From positions 283,012-347,011 of the forward strand of contig NW_003101667.1 of the NCBI RefSeq assembly GCF_000003855.2: a stretch of 64,000 bases of DNA. The letters run 5' to 3'. The notes under the pieces are model-generated. The model was not told the origin of the DNA, ran no database searches, and was given only the letters and a program-made list of their open reading frames with translations. How positions within the stretch are numbered: position 1 is the stretch's first letter; each line of letters begins with the position of its first letter. Below, piece by piece: positions 43,225 to 55,789 of the stretch. Both the position numbers and the translations under genes were made by a program. This DNA comes from Blastomyces gilchristii SLH14081. Lineage: Eukaryota > Ascomycota > Eurotiomycetes > Onygenales > Ajellomycetaceae.

Positions 43225-46200
43225 CTATATCTGATTGATTTCCTCCTCTTCATATTCAGATAATTCTGAATTTAGCCATTTTCTTGTAGCTGCTTGAGTT
43301 TCTGATAGAAAGTCTATTAAGTATTTAATTCCTGTCTCAGTTGAGAATAAGAATCTCATATTTAATTGATTTAGATCATACTTCTCTTTCAATCTGGCTC
43401 TGAGACTATTGTATAATGCACAGTGTATTATAATATGCTCAGAGTTCTCATTTGTATTGCAGAATGAGCATTCTATTGAGTCAAATCTATCATCAAATCT
43501 TTGTATATAAGATTTGAAATAGCCATGTCCTAGTTTCAGCTGTATTATAGATGAGAATATTTTCTTTTTACATTTAATTGAACAAGATTTCCACTTGGGT
43601 TTTGTTTCAAATCTTGAATAATGTATACTCTTCTTTTGTTTCTGCCAGCTTTCATTTCACTTGTCTAAACAAGATTCTTTTATTTTTCTCTTTATAAAAG
43701 ACCAGGACATAATTTTTTGAATAGATCTGCTTAATTCTGCACCCTTTTTTACAGCTGAATCAGCCAATTCATTGCCATGAATATTCATATGAGCAGAAAC
43801 TCAGTGTAGATGAATTCTCAGCTTTGATGTTCTTCTCTTTTGAATTTTTAAAACAGAGTTTAAGATCAGTTCAAGATTCATTTGATCATTATGAATCTGA
43901 CTATTTCTAAGTCTTTTTAAAGCAGCTTGACTATCAGAGAATATCCATGTCTCTTTCAAACAATTTCCTCTTTTATAAGATTTTATTTCAATGAGTTTGA
44001 AAGCTTTCACTATTGCAAATAGTTCAGCATCAAAGACTTCACATTCAGAGCCTAGATTTCAGAAATCTGAGATAAAATTAATATTATCTTCAGTATAAGC
44101 AATGCCTGTGTCTAATCTATTCAAGTTCTCATTTTTTGAGTCATCTGAATAAATCAGAATAGAGTCTTTTATATTGATTGTAGAAGTTCTCTTCAAATGC
44201 TGTTCATATTCTTTCTCTTTTAATAGTTCACTTATTTGTAAGTCTATAAGAGATTCAAGCTTTTTTCTTCAGAGAGATAACTTCTCATGATCAACTTTTT
44301 CAACATTTAAAGAAGAAAATTGATTTTTAATCAGAGAGCATAGTCTGTACAGTTGAGAAGACATTTTCTTTGAAGAATTATTTTCATTTCAATCAAGAAA
44401 TCTATTCCAATCCAGTTCATTTCCAGAGTTAATTGATGAAAATGAAGAAGAGACTCTTTCTCTGATTATATGATTTAAGCTCATCTTTACAACTCTCAGA
44501 GCATAGTTCATACAGGCCTTTTCAAATCTAATAGCAGGAGAAGGAATTGAAGCTTCAATTTTCATTGCTTTAATAGAAGATGATTTGAATGCTCTCAGAA
44601 TTCTTCTCAAGGCTCTGTTTTGCAGACTTTGAAAGAGTTCAGTGAAATTCCCTTGATTATTTCATCAAACTTGAACTTCATAATCAGCTACTGATGTCAT
44701 ACAGGCTATATATAACTGTCTCATAGCCTGGAAGGATAGACCTCTCTCTGTATTTGATAGTCTGATTATGTTGTTCAATAGTCTTTCTGTCTTGACAGTT
44801 CTCTGTTGAATGTGATATTTAAAATTCAACTTGGAGTTTAACTATACTTCTAATCATTTGACATTTACACTGAGTTTAATCTCTCTATTTAAAAGAGTTA
44901 GAGATAGTTCTTTCTCATTGAATCTAGAAAAGAAATGAATTAACTCAGTTTTATTCATATCAAATTGAATTTGATTGATATCTGCTCTAACAAAGATTTC
45001 CTTTGCAGCTTCTTCAATTACTTTCAAATTCTCTTTGATAGTTTTTGAGCTGTAGACTAGACCAATATCATCCACATAACTTGGAGATCACACTATTCTC
45101 ATATTTCTATTTTTGAATAGATATGCAGTGTATATTGCAAATAAAATGAGTGAGATTGAAGACCTCTGTGATACTTCTATTTTTATCTCAGTCTTGTCTT
45201 GTTTCATTCCATCAAAGAAGAGTTGTATAATTCTTTTAGACATAAAACAGTTAACTCATTTTATTAGAGAAAGTGGCAGTTTTAATATCTTCAATGTCTG
45301 AATTAACTTTGACTTTGAAACATGATCAAATGCTTCTTTTATATCAATAAAAACTGCAGTTGAGACCAGACTCTCATGCTTTGTTATTTGAATATCATGA
45401 ACAACTGAGAGAACAGTGTCAATTGCAGAACACTGTTTTCTATCTCTCATTTATTCACTGAATAAAAGAGAATCATCTATAGAGCTTATAAAAGATAGTT
45501 GAGTAGCTATTATCTTTTCTAAAACCTTTCCTAGGCAGTTCAATAGAGATATTACTCTATATGACTTAGAAATTGAAGTTTTTCTATTAGGTTTTGCAAG
45601 AATCACTTCAGTGGCTTCTCTCCAGCATTCAGGATAATATTCATTTTTCAAGAGATTGAAAAAGAGCTCAAAATACTCATTCTTTAAGTAGAAATATGTA
45701 TTTTGAATAATCAAGTGATTAATTGAATCAGGATCTGCAGCAGTTTTAACAGAACTTGAGAAGATAGCTGACTCTAATTCATCTTGTGTAAGATTAGACC
45801 ATTCCCAGTCATTTTCATCAATGTAGTTGAGAAGTGATATATTCTCTTCCTCTGAATCTGAATCTGAATCTGATGAGTTCTGAAAGAGAATTCTCATGAA
45901 CACTTGACATTTTTTCTCAAAAGAGTTTGCTGTATATGATTCATTCTGAAACTCATATTCTAGAGCTGGAAGTTTTGCTACACTTCTTGTTTTAGTATAG
46001 TTAAAAGCTTTAAAAACTTTCTTTTCTTATGCTTCTTCAAGAAATTTATTCCAGCAGTCTGTTTTAGCTCTTTTAATATCTGAAAAATATTCATTTCTGA
46101 TAGCTTTGAACTCTTCATCAGATATTACATCATTCTTTCAATCTCTTCTAGTAGTAGCTAATTCTTTTCTTTTAGATGAGATATTCTCATTTCACTAAGG

Positions 46201-47187
46201 TTTTGAATACTCAGAAGATTTTCTTTTTGAAATATTATCTCTAACACTTGTTAGAATAATAGATGTAATAAGCTTCACTCTATTCTCAAGCATTTCATTT
46301 GAGATATCTTGATCAGAATTCCAATATAGCTCATTCTGTCTTTCAGATTTTAACAGTTTTATACTTTCTTCAACTGCTTTTCAATCAGCTTTTTCAAAGT
46401 TATACTGATTAGAGAGAAGAGGATTTTCACTCATTTGTTTTTCACTCAGTTTAATATCAAATTGAATAATCTCATGATCTGATTCTGATGTCTCATTTAA
46501 ATTAATAAACCAGTTTACAAGTCTTCTTTTCATTAGATTTTGTGACATGAATGTTAGATCTATAATAGACTTCTGTTTCATGCCTTTTCTAAAGAATGTT
46601 TGTTGATCAGACTTATTAATCAAATCTATTGAATACTCAAAGGTTCATTCAATCAGATTATCAGCTCTCACTGCTCTCTTGTATTCTGAATTTCATCAGA
46701 GATGATGTGCATTGAAATCTCCTGCAATTATAGAGTTTCTTGATGAAGTTATGTTCAGAAATCCTCTATCAATTGTCCAGATATTGTTATTTTTCTTCAA
46801 TGACTTTTCATTATAGATATTTATGAGCTGTATAGTATCAAACTTATTTTCTTTATCTATAATATCACTCACCAGAATATCAGGGTCAGACATGATATTA
46901 AATCTTAGATTAAATTGATATCTTGATCTCTTTCTTTCATAGATCACTACTCTTGACTTTATCTCAGACTTTTGAGGTAAAAAGCAGTAGTAGCTTGAAT
47001 GAGAAATGACATATTTTTGCTCAGCATCAAAATTCAGCTTCTGAAGTAGTACAAAATCAACTTTCTATTCAAATGCAATATGAAGACAAGAATAAATGCA
47101 ATTTGAGTTTCTATTCACATTATTTTGAATAAATGTGATTTTTGAAGAGTTTTTAAACTTTTTTTGTTGTTTTTGTTGTATATTCAT
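43225..47187 (-). pseudogene. LINE L3 ORF2 (endonuclease, reverse transcriptase, RNase H)
   Basis: Frame of 1321 codons, ATG 47187 to TAG 43225, with no frameshift. Endonuclease (46600-47000, IIAGDFNAHHL near 46700). Reverse transcriptase with YVDDIGLVYSSKT near 45045-45080 and TAADPDSINHLIIQ near 45740. RNase H 43740-44160, with FDAELFAIVKAFKLIE and FSDSQAALKRL (43950). The C-terminal knuckle-like CSFCNTNEN is near 43460. Long open stretches survive (for example 45451-45903). Stops are mostly TGA at Trp. L3 is the best reference copy of the family here. Confidence 0.9.
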
Positions 47188-47210
47188 ACTAAAAGAGAGT
47201 AGAGAAGAAT

Positions 47211-48824
47211 CTAATCACTATCATCAGATAGTAGATTATAACTGTTCTGAAAAGTAGGAATCTCAACTGCTTGCATTATATCTAGTTTATCATCAGAGTC
47301 ATTTCTCAATTCTCTAATCTTAACAGAAGTTTGAGAATTCAAATTCTGTTTACATTTCACTGAAGAATTGAAGTTTGAAGACTTAGATAATTGAGAGTTT
47401 CTTCTTTTTGAGCTTGCAGTTGTGAGTTTACTGGCTTGACTCTTCTCTTCAGTTCTAGATTGACTTTGAGCTTCATCTTTTCTCCAGTTCTTTTGAGTTC
47501 TAGGAGTAAATATACATTCTTTTGAGCTAGATGCATGTTTTTCTTTGCAATTAGAGCACTTAAGCAGAGTATATTGACAAATTTCATCTCTTTTTGAGCA
47601 TGTTTTACATTTATGCTCACTAGTTTTATGATCTCTGGCACAGAATGCACATTTTGAGTCTCTAAAACATGAGATTGCAAAGTGTTCATATCTTTGACAG
47701 TTTGAACACTGTGTTTGAGCTTTGAGATTCATTCTTGAGTCTTTGTATTCATGAACTCTCATTTTCAAACCTGCTACTCTTACTTCAGAGATCTTTGATT
47801 ATTCAAGTGTTTTTATATATACTAGAACAGAGGCATTTCTCCTGCTTTGTCTAAACTCAATTGAATTTAGTCATACAGGCTTCTTTCTCAGTTGAATGAA
47901 GTTGTATTCTTTCAATTCATTTTTGAGAAGTAGTATTTCTTCTTCACAGTCAAAAATTTCAACTGGAATATCATAAAGAATAAATTTGTCTCACTTTTCA
48001 TCTCTTTCAGATAGAATTGTTGTGTTTAGTAAAGATTCTACTGCTGACTTTCAGAGATTCTCATTCTGAATAAGAAATTCAGCACTGAATTCAGGCATTG
48101 TAGTCAGAATGATGAAGTTTTCAAAGAATGATGGCTCAATTGAAGCTATAACTGGTTTTTGAACTTTAATATCAGTCATTAACTGAGAAAAGAACTGCTG
48201 ATTAATTTCATTTCTGATTCTGAAAATGAGATTTGAGTTTAGCTTGTTTCTTTGCAGAATATCCTGGTTTGAGACTTTGAGAATAAGTCTTCTATTTCTG
48301 AAGATTTGAAAGTTTTTCTCTTTTTACATTTTCTTTTTCACTTTTCTATGAATAGAGGCATGAGCAGTATTCTTCTCAGTTTTCTCAGGATTTTGAGCTG
48401 GTTTTGAGACAGCAGGTTTAGAGACAGCAGATTCAGCTGCTTGAGCATATATTTTCTTCTGATTCAAAGAAGAAGAAGAAGTAGAAAGAAAGAAAGAAGA
48501 AGAGCAAGATGAAGAGTCAGTGATTATACTAGGAATTTTCAAGGTTTTTTGAACTGTGTTTGAGATTTCAAGTTTGAACTTGATCATCTCCTGTAGTTGT
48601 CTAGTCTGAGCATGAAGAATTAACAGAACTTCTTCATTCATCTCACTCAGACACTGCTTTTCAAGAATCTTGCTTACTTTTTCAAGTTTCTGTATTTCAA
48701 GAACTTGTTGTTTCTCTATTTCTTCTTTCTTTCTTCTCTTTAGAATTTCAATCTCAGAAATAGCATTTGAGAAAGCATCTTTTTCCACATCAACTGAGTG
48801 TATTTTTGAACTCATTGTTTTCAC
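47211..48824 (-). pseudogene. LINE L3 ORF1 (Gag-like, CCHC knuckles)
   Basis: Frame from ATG 48824 to TAG/TAA at 47211, about 537 codons. Two long open parts (48324-48824 and 47211-47768) are separated by a few stops. Coiled-coil-like N-terminus, Ser-rich linker, and CSNC...H...C, CAFC, CKTC and CSNC knuckles near 47530-47710. It ends NLLSDDSD. Only 23 bp separate it from the ORF2 start. Confidence 0.85.
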
Positions 48825-49735
48825 TCAATGAAAAGTTGGTCAGACTGTTTCAATTGAGATATTTCTAAGTCTGTTTTCAATTGAAAAGTTGGTCAGACTG
48901 TTTCAAAAGAAGAATAAAAGACTTTTATGTATAAAACACCTGATTTTTTTCACACTAGTTCAGTAACTAGGTTAGATTTTTGAAGAGAATCTAATAAACT
49001 AAAATTGATTTTTAAGATAAATCAATAAAATCTTTACAATCTCTTTCTTGAGATACAGTGAGAAAAAGTATGATATCAATTGATAATAAATCAGATGATA
49101 TGACAGTTTTTGAGAGAAAAACTGATAAAAAATAAATCAATTTTTTGCAGAGAAATTGATTAAAACTATTCAATTTTATTCTAAATCATTCAATTCTTCT
49201 CACACAACAAGTGTGCAACTCAAATCAGTTAATAAAGAGTGTAAAAAAGAATTAAGTATTAATAAAAGCTCTTCAGTCACTGAAAAAGTAATTCTTACTT
49301 AAAAGAATATGAAATTATGATAGAAAACAACTCTGTTTTTAATTCTTTGTAAGAATATTGTATAAAACTCAGAGAAAAACACCTTACTTTTTCAAGAGAA
49401 GTAAAAAACTATTTCTAAGATCTTTTTTTTGCATTAACTGCTGCAGAAGAATAAGATAGAAACTGCTAAGATATACACTACTGTATACTCTCTATCAAGA
49501 CTTTCCCTCTTCAGAGTCTTGATATTATAGAGAATATAAGTCTGTTTTTATATGATAATATAAATATTGTCAGTGAGATGTAGAGGAACTGGTTATTTAT
49601 ATCTCAAAATAGAAGACTTTGTCAATGATTATATTAATATAGAGTTAATTCTCAAATTCAATAGAAATCTAGTGTTGCTGTTCTCAATTCCTTGCAGAAT
49701 CTATTGAATATTGAGATATTAAAACTAGATTTAAT
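48825..49735 (-). other. LINE L3 inner 5' leader
   Basis: Collinear with L1 6476-7426 on the other strand. No ORF. Mutated to the same degree as the rest of the LINE. Confidence 0.7.
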
Positions 49736-50443
49736 ATATCTCACTGTGCAGGAATCAAAGGCTCAGTCAGATCTTGAGATATACTGATTTTATAGTTGTT
49801 AATATGCTGTTGACTCATTGTTCACTGATTATGTATTGAATGCTGTTGCTGAGGTATCTTTTTGTATTGTTCTGCTGGGGATGAGCCAGATTGAGAGGGG
49901 TAGTACAGGGGTGAGACTTGGTGTTGAAGTCTAGATACACTGGCGGCGGACTGTGGAGGTTGCACTTCAGAAGAGTCTGTTGATTATGTGCTTGATATTA
50001 TCACTGAGGTATCTTTTTGTATTTTTCTGCTGGGGATGGGCCAGATTGGGAAGGGCGGTACGAGGGTGAGACTTGGTGATGGTGTTTTGGAACATCAAAG
50101 ATGGACAGGGTTTTCGCGGAGGTCGCTCCTCGGATATCTCCACAACTACAGGTCGGGGATCTTCCAAAATCGAGAAGATTGGTGCATATGGCTAGGTCAC
50201 TTCACCTTACAATTTGTATGGCACTCTGGCCCGGGGTTGTGGTGTGGTAGGGGAGAACGGGGGATAGTCCCACACAGGAGCTTCGAACAACGTCCGGTTC
50301 ATGTTTGGCTGGATAACTCCACCACCACACGGGGTATGCGGTCGGCGATGGGGTCAAAATGCTCGTATGATCGAGGGCTTTTCGATGGATCTATCGGCGG
50401 GTTCTTATTCGAAAAATCGAGCGAGTTCATGGTGGAGCGGTTG
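49736..50443 (-). other. Outer 5' segment of L3: GC-rich, unmutated, unknown
   Basis: It lies inside the target duplication of L3, so it entered with the LINE. The part next to the leader (49736-49980) is RIP-mutated. From about 50000 to 50443 GG, CC and CG steps are abundant, as in single-copy DNA. Both strands have ORFs of 60-150 codons with no recognisable domain; I do not call a gene. Either it is the true 5' UTR, rarely present because copies are 5'-truncated, or host sequence joined by template switching during reverse transcription. Confidence 0.6.
49826..50082 (-). repeat. Direct repeat (two ~103-bp units, period 155 bp)
   Basis: TGATTATGT...GAGGTATCTTTTTGTATT...CTGCTGGGGATG...GTGAGACTTGGTG occurs at 49826-49929 and again at 49981-50082. 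The first copy shows GG-to-GA changes, the second is nearly clean. Tandem 5' monomers are known promoters in some LINEs. Confidence 0.75.
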
Positions 50444-50815
50444 TGCATTTGATCATGTTTCAAAGTCAAAAATGATTCAAACTTTAAAGATGTTAAAACT
50501 GTCACTTTCTCTAATAAAATGAGTTAACTGTTTCATGTTCAAAAGAATTATACAATTATTCTTTGATGAAATGAAATAAGATAAGACTGAGATAAAAATA
50601 GAAGTACTATAAGAATCTTCAATGATATCTGTTTTATTTGTAATATACACTGCATATCTATTCAAGAATAGAGAGATTAAATTAGTGAGATTTTCAAGCG
50701 ATGTGAATAATATTGATCGATTCTACAGTTCAAAAACAATCAAAGAGAATTTAAATATGATTGAAAAAGTAGTAAAGATAATCTTTATTAGAGCAGATAA
50801 CAATCAAATTCAATT
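50444..50815 (+). mobile_element. LINE L2, piece 3 (reverse transcriptase core)
   Basis: Starts with the duplicated TGCATTTGATCA, then ATGTTTCAAAGTC as in L1 10918. It includes the region of the YxDD box (here NIDRFYSSKT, degraded). It ends at the target site AATCAAATTCAATT of L4. Confidence 0.9.
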
Positions 50816-51991
50816 CTGAACTATTTGCAATAGTGAAAGCTTTCAAAATTATTGAAATAAAATCTCATAAAAGAGAAAATAGTTTGAAAGAGACATGAAT
50901 ATTCTCTGATCATTAAGCTGCTTTTAAAAGACTTAGAAATAGTCAGATTCATGATGATCAAATGAATCTTGAACTGATTTTAAATTCTGTTATAACAATT
51001 CAAAAGAGCAGAATATTAAAACTGATAATTCATCTGCACTGAGTTCCTGCTCATATGAATATTCATGACAATGAATTGACTGATTCAGCAGCAAAAAAGA
51101 GTTCAGAATTAAGCAGATCTATTCAAAAATCAGTGTTCTGATCTTTTATAATGAGAAAGATAAAAGAATCTTGTTTAAACAAGTGAAATGAAAGCTGGCA
51201 GAAACACAAGAAGAGCATACATTATTCAAGATTTGAGACAAAACTCAAGTGAAAATCTTGTTCAAATAAATATAAAGAGAAAATATTCTCATCTATAATT
51301 CACCTGAAACTAGAACATGGTTATTTCAAATCTTATATACAAAGATTTGATAATAGATTTGATTCAATGTAGTGCTCATTCTGCAATGCAAATGAAAATT
51401 CTGAGTATATTGTAATGCATTATGCATTATTCAATAGTCTCAGAGTCAGATTGAAAGAGAAGTATCATTTAAATCAATTAAATATAAGGTTCTTATTCTC
51501 AACTGAGATAGGAATTAAATACTTAATAGACTTTCTATCAGAAACTCAAGCAGCTATAAGAAAACGACTGAATTGAGAAATATCTGAATATGAAGAGGTG
51601 GAAATTGATCAGATATAGTCTGTTAAAACAGCTATACACTGTCTTTTAATATTTTTGTTTTATTATAGTCTTTCTTTAATTTACTTTTTCTTTTCTGTTC
51701 TTTTCTATCTACTTATTTAATGTGTCAATCTTTAAGACTTTCTTCTCTTTTCTTTTGTCATGATATTTTCAAATGGTTTCAAAGTATCAGAAGGTGTTAA
51801 AATACTGCAATTTGTAAACAGTTTTTATATTCTGAGCTGAAACTTTCTGATTTTGCATATTCAAAATTGATAAATATATAATAGTTGACTTTATAGATAT
51901 TAGAAAAACCTTGAGAACTAAAAGTTTTCAGATAGATATTATAGTCTCTGACTGCATACATCTATAATTGAAGAATAATAATAATAATAAT
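50816..51991 (+). mobile_element. LINE L4, 5'-truncated copy (RNase H to tail)
   Basis: Starts abruptly at CTGAACTATTTGCAATAGTG, equivalent to L1 12220, and runs through RNase H, the zinc knuckle and the 3' UTR to a (TAA)n tail. Flanked by AATCAAATTCAATT (50802-50815, 51992-52005). Its 3' UTR lacks the SINE and so shows the empty site: ...ACTTTATAGATATTAGAAAAAC. Confidence 0.9.
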
Positions 51992-53211
51992 AATCAAATT
52001 CAATTTAATATAAGTAAAACTGAGTTAATTCATTTTTTTCCCAGATTCAATGAGAAAAAACTAAGTCTAACTCTTTTGAATAAAGATATTAAACTCAGTT
52101 TAAATGTTAAATGACTGAGAGTATGATTACACTTCAAGTTGAATTTTAAATATCATATTCAACAAAGAACTATCAAGGCAGAAAGATAATTAAACAGTAT
52201 AATCAGAGTATTAAATACAGAGAGAGATCTATTCTTTCAGACTATGAGACAGTTATATATGACCTGTATCTTCTCAGTAGCTGATTATAGAGTTTAAGTT
52301 TAATAAAACAATTATAAATATTTCACTGCAATATTTCAAAGTCTGCAAAACAGAGCTTTGAGAAGAATTCTAGAAGCATTCAAATCATCTTCTATTAAAG
52401 CAATGAAAATTGAAGTATTAATTTTCTCATCTGCTATTAGATTTGAAAAGAACTGTAGAAACTATACTCTGAGAGTTATAAAAATAAGCTTAAATTTTAT
52501 AATCAGAGAAAGGGTTTCTTCTTCATTTTCACTAATCAACTCAGGAAATGAACTGAATTGAAATAGATTTCTTAATTGAAATGAAAACAATTCTTCAAAG
52601 AAAATACTCTCTCAACTATACAGACTATATTCACTGATTAAGAATTAATTTTCTTTATTAAATATTGAGTAAATCAATCATGAGAAGATATCTCTCTGAA
52701 GAGAAAAGCTGAAATCTCTCATAGACTTGTAAATAAGTAAACTATCTAAAGAGAGAGAATATGAACAGCACTTAAAAAGAATCTCTATAATCAATATAAA
52801 AGACTCAATTCTGATTTACTCTGATAACTTAAAAAACATGAATTTGAACAGATTAGATGCAGGTATTACTTATACTGAGAATAATATCAATTTTATCTCA
52901 GATTTCTGAAATTTAGACTGTGAATCTGAAGTTTTTGATACTGAACTATTTACAATAGTAAAAGCTTTCAAACTTATTGAAATAAAATCTCAAAAAAGAG
53001 AGACTAGTTTGCAACAAAGATGAATATGTTCTAATAGTCAAGCTGTCTTAAAAAGAGTTACAAATAGTCAGATTCATAATAATCAAATAAATCTTGAACT
53101 GATTTTAAACTCTCTTATGAAAATTCAAAAGAGAAGAATATTAAAAATAATAATTCATCTGCACTAAGTTCCTGCTCATATGAAGATTCATAGCAATAAA
53201 TTGACTGATTC
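51992..53211 (+). mobile_element. LINE L2, piece 4 (rest of RT to RNase H)
   Basis: Resumes at AATCAAATTCAATTTAATATAAG (L1 11270) and continues to the RNase H region (L1 12485). It is then cut by the Gypsy A4 LTR at 53212. The L2 3' end is not in this window. Confidence 0.9.
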
Positions 53212-53982
53212 TGTGGCGGGCTGTGCCCGATCAATTATATAGACTATTTCATTACACTTCATAGATTTCTGCTGAAAGCTCCGATTCTCAGTCACTGATT
53301 CTCAGCTGAAGAACTCACAGAGTTTCTATTCTTTCACTCTGAAGCTTCATCTTGTACACATATAAATATTCACTCTGATTGCTGATTTCTGCACTTTCTC
53401 TTTTTTCCTTCTCTAATGTTTTTCACTTTTGCTATATAAGATCTATATATTAATACTGATCTATTCAGTGTAGATCTCTTACACTTGAAAAATGTTTATC
53501 ATCTTCTTATTAGAAATGATTATTCATTGAAAAGATATCTGAATGTGTAACAATATGTAAGAAATAGAGAAATGAATAATCAGTTAAGTGAACACTGAGT
53601 CTCTAAATAGAAGCTTACTTACCAGTTACTCTAACTCTGTAACAAGATCTCATGAAGAGAATAAGATCTTACAAAGAGAATAAGATCTTATAAGAGAATA
53701 TCAGTGAAAGATCTGAGAGTTCTAACATCTTAGATGTATGAAATATTCATATAATTACACTTCTTCTGATTTTACAGATATCACATATCTGATGAATGAT
53801 ATAGCTATATCTACTGATAATATAAGAAAACTCTTGAATATAAGTATAGATATAGTGTCATAGTGACTCTGAGTAATGTTGAAGTTATAATAATAATAAA
53901 TAGCTGATATGCATATGAATCAATAACACTAATACTAGGAAATTCAACAATTAACTCAGTAAGAAACTCCTGCAATTCTGAC
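53212..53982 (+). mobile_element. Gypsy A4, 5' LTR and start of internal region
   Basis: LTR 53212-53483 (272 bp, TGTGGCGGGCTGTGCCCGAT...CTTACA), then leader and the first part of gag to 53982, where hAT-2 begins. The rest of A4 must lie beyond the window. Confidence 0.9.
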
Positions 53983-54344
53983 TAGACTGACTGTGTAATC
54001 ATGTCTGAAACCAGGATCAAACTTTACAGTTATCATATTGTCTAAAAGTATTACTTCTGATTATGATTTGTGTTCATTACATTAATTTCAAATGACATTA
54101 TTTTAAATATTAAAGGTTTCAGATTCACTTTTCAAATAAAAATCTAGTCTCAGATAAAAAATATATTTGAATTCTTAGTCATATTTTCATTCTGATCTCA
54201 TTATTGAGAATAGTATTAAATGAAATCATGAAATCATTTCTTACTTACATAATATCATAACATAGTACTTATTTATTGAAAATTTAATAGAGATTATTAT
54301 CAAATATCATTACTTTTCTGAACACAGATTATAATTCATATAAT

Positions 54345-54492
54345 TTTAATTATAAAAAAAATCTAAAATATAAAAAAAAACAAAAAAATAAAAAATAAAA
54401 CAAAAACAAGAAAAAATCACAATGAAAAAAAAAGAGAAAGAAAAAAAAAATAAAAGAAAAATAAAAAAATAAAAAATAAAAATAAAAAAAAT
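54345..54492. repeat. A-rich low-complexity tract of hAT-2
   Basis: Counterpart of the T-rich tract at 5905-6115, about 60 bp shorter. Confidence 0.75.
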
Positions 54493-54499
54493 TAAGATC

Positions 54500-55499
54500 A
54501 CAGAGTCACAGTACTCTTAAAATACTTACTTCTCAGAGTCTTTACAATGTTTATTATTAATTCTATATATCTTATAGTGAGAGTAACACAGCTGTGATGA
54601 GTTATTATCTTAATATTATCTAATAAATAATCAGTATATATCTGTATAAATGTGAATAATTAGAAGATATACACTTAAAAAGTGTGATCAGAGTGAACTC
54701 TGCTATCACTTAAATGACATCAAGAATAGAATACTGAAATTGATAATTTCTCTCATTAATTTCATGAATAAGGCATGTGAAGATGATCTTGAGAAATATA
54801 AAATCTCTCAACTTCTGGTAAAAACAGATCTCATGAAGAGACTCTATTTTCATAATATCAAAGACTGAGTATTATTAAAAAGTATTACTTTCATGCAATG
54901 TATATATACTTACTGCAGCAATTCACTCTCTGTATATATAACTGAGAGTTATAGCTTTTTCACACTGCACAGCTCTCTCTGAGATACTGCTGCCTGTTTG
55001 CAACTCATGCAGTCTCTCAGTTCAGTATATACTCTGTGTATACGGCTCTGTATGCTGAGACTATGTTAATCATTAGAATCTGATGTGATACTTGCTTTTC
55101 ACAGGCCATGTTGTATTTGAGAGAGAGAGAGAAAGATGTGACTGTTGTTTTATTAAAAGAAAATGAATAATTAGTAGTATTGAATATAATTTAATTCTTC
55201 TGCATTTAAAATTTGATGAGTTTATACTCTTCAATTTGAGAGTTTTTAACAGTGTTTTAATAGTTTTCATATCAGCTTGAAATTAGTAGTGAATTGAAGA
55301 AGAAGAGAAAAGAGAGAAGAAAGAAATAAGAATAACTTATCTTTATAATATGAAAACAGAGAATCACTGCAATCATTCTCTCTAGTAATAAAGATCTGTT
55401 TTCTGCATGTATCTCTGATATAGCTTATAAAATAACTGTATACAAAGAATATCAATAGTGTATGTATTGAATAAAGATAATGTTGCTATGCAACACTGT
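54500..55499 (-). pseudogene. Acidic/Cys-rich hAT accessory gene, copy 2 (3' part)
   Basis: Counterpart of hAT-1 4900-5870. The Cys cluster near 54700-54830 is degraded (CLVC reads CLIH, the His reads Tyr). The 5' part with the acidic tract continues after A3 at 61109-61300. The intron near 54870-54915 is retained. Confidence 0.45.
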
Positions 55500-55770
55500 T
55501 GTAAGAGGTCTACGCCGAATAGATCGGTATAATATATAGGTCTTATATAGCAAAGTGAAAAACATTAGAAAAGGAAAAGAAAGAGAAAGTGCGGGAATCA
55601 GCAATTGAAGTGAATATTTATATGTGTACATAGTGGAGCTTCAGAGTGGAAGAATAGGAATTCTGTAGGTTTTCAGCTGAGGATCAGCAACCGAGGATCG
55701 GAGCTTTCAGCAGGAATCTATGGAGTATAATGGAATAGTCTATATAATTGATCAGGCACAGTTCACCACA
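55500..55770 (-). repeat. 3' LTR of Gypsy A3
   Basis: 271 bp. The outer end keeps GTAAGAGGTCTACGCCG; the inner end GGCACAGTTCACCACA is mutated relative to GGCGCAGCCCGCCACA. The polypurine tract follows at 55772-55787. Confidence 0.9.
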
Positions 55771-55789
55771 TTAGCCCCCTTCTTCCCTG

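Larger units (their letters stand above)
42834..50443 (-). mobile_element. LINE L3, longest Tad/I-type copy, minus strand
   Basis: 7610 bp between target duplications TGCATTTGATCA at 42822-42833 and 50444-50455, inside LINE L2. The 3' end is a (TAA)n tail at 42834-42854. ORF2 43225-47187, ORF1 47211-48824, leader up to 50443. The outermost 5' 700 bp are absent from L1. It has the fewest stops of the LINE copies. Confidence 0.95.
53983..55499. mobile_element. hAT-2, piece 1 (right end of the element, inverted)
   Basis: Starts TAGACTGACTGTGTAATCATG, the mutated right terminus of hAT-1 in reverse. It continues collinear with hAT-1 from 6475 back to about 4910, including the A-rich tract and the 3' part of the acidic/Cys gene. 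It is interrupted by Gypsy A3 at target ACTGT (55495-55499). Confidence 0.9.

Noticed and set aside
49967..50505. Overlapping ORFs on both strands in the GC-rich 5' end of LINE L3 as host genes
   Set aside because: Open frames exist on both strands over the same bases, no domain is recognisable, and the segment lies inside a LINE target duplication. It is kept as an unknown transported segment.
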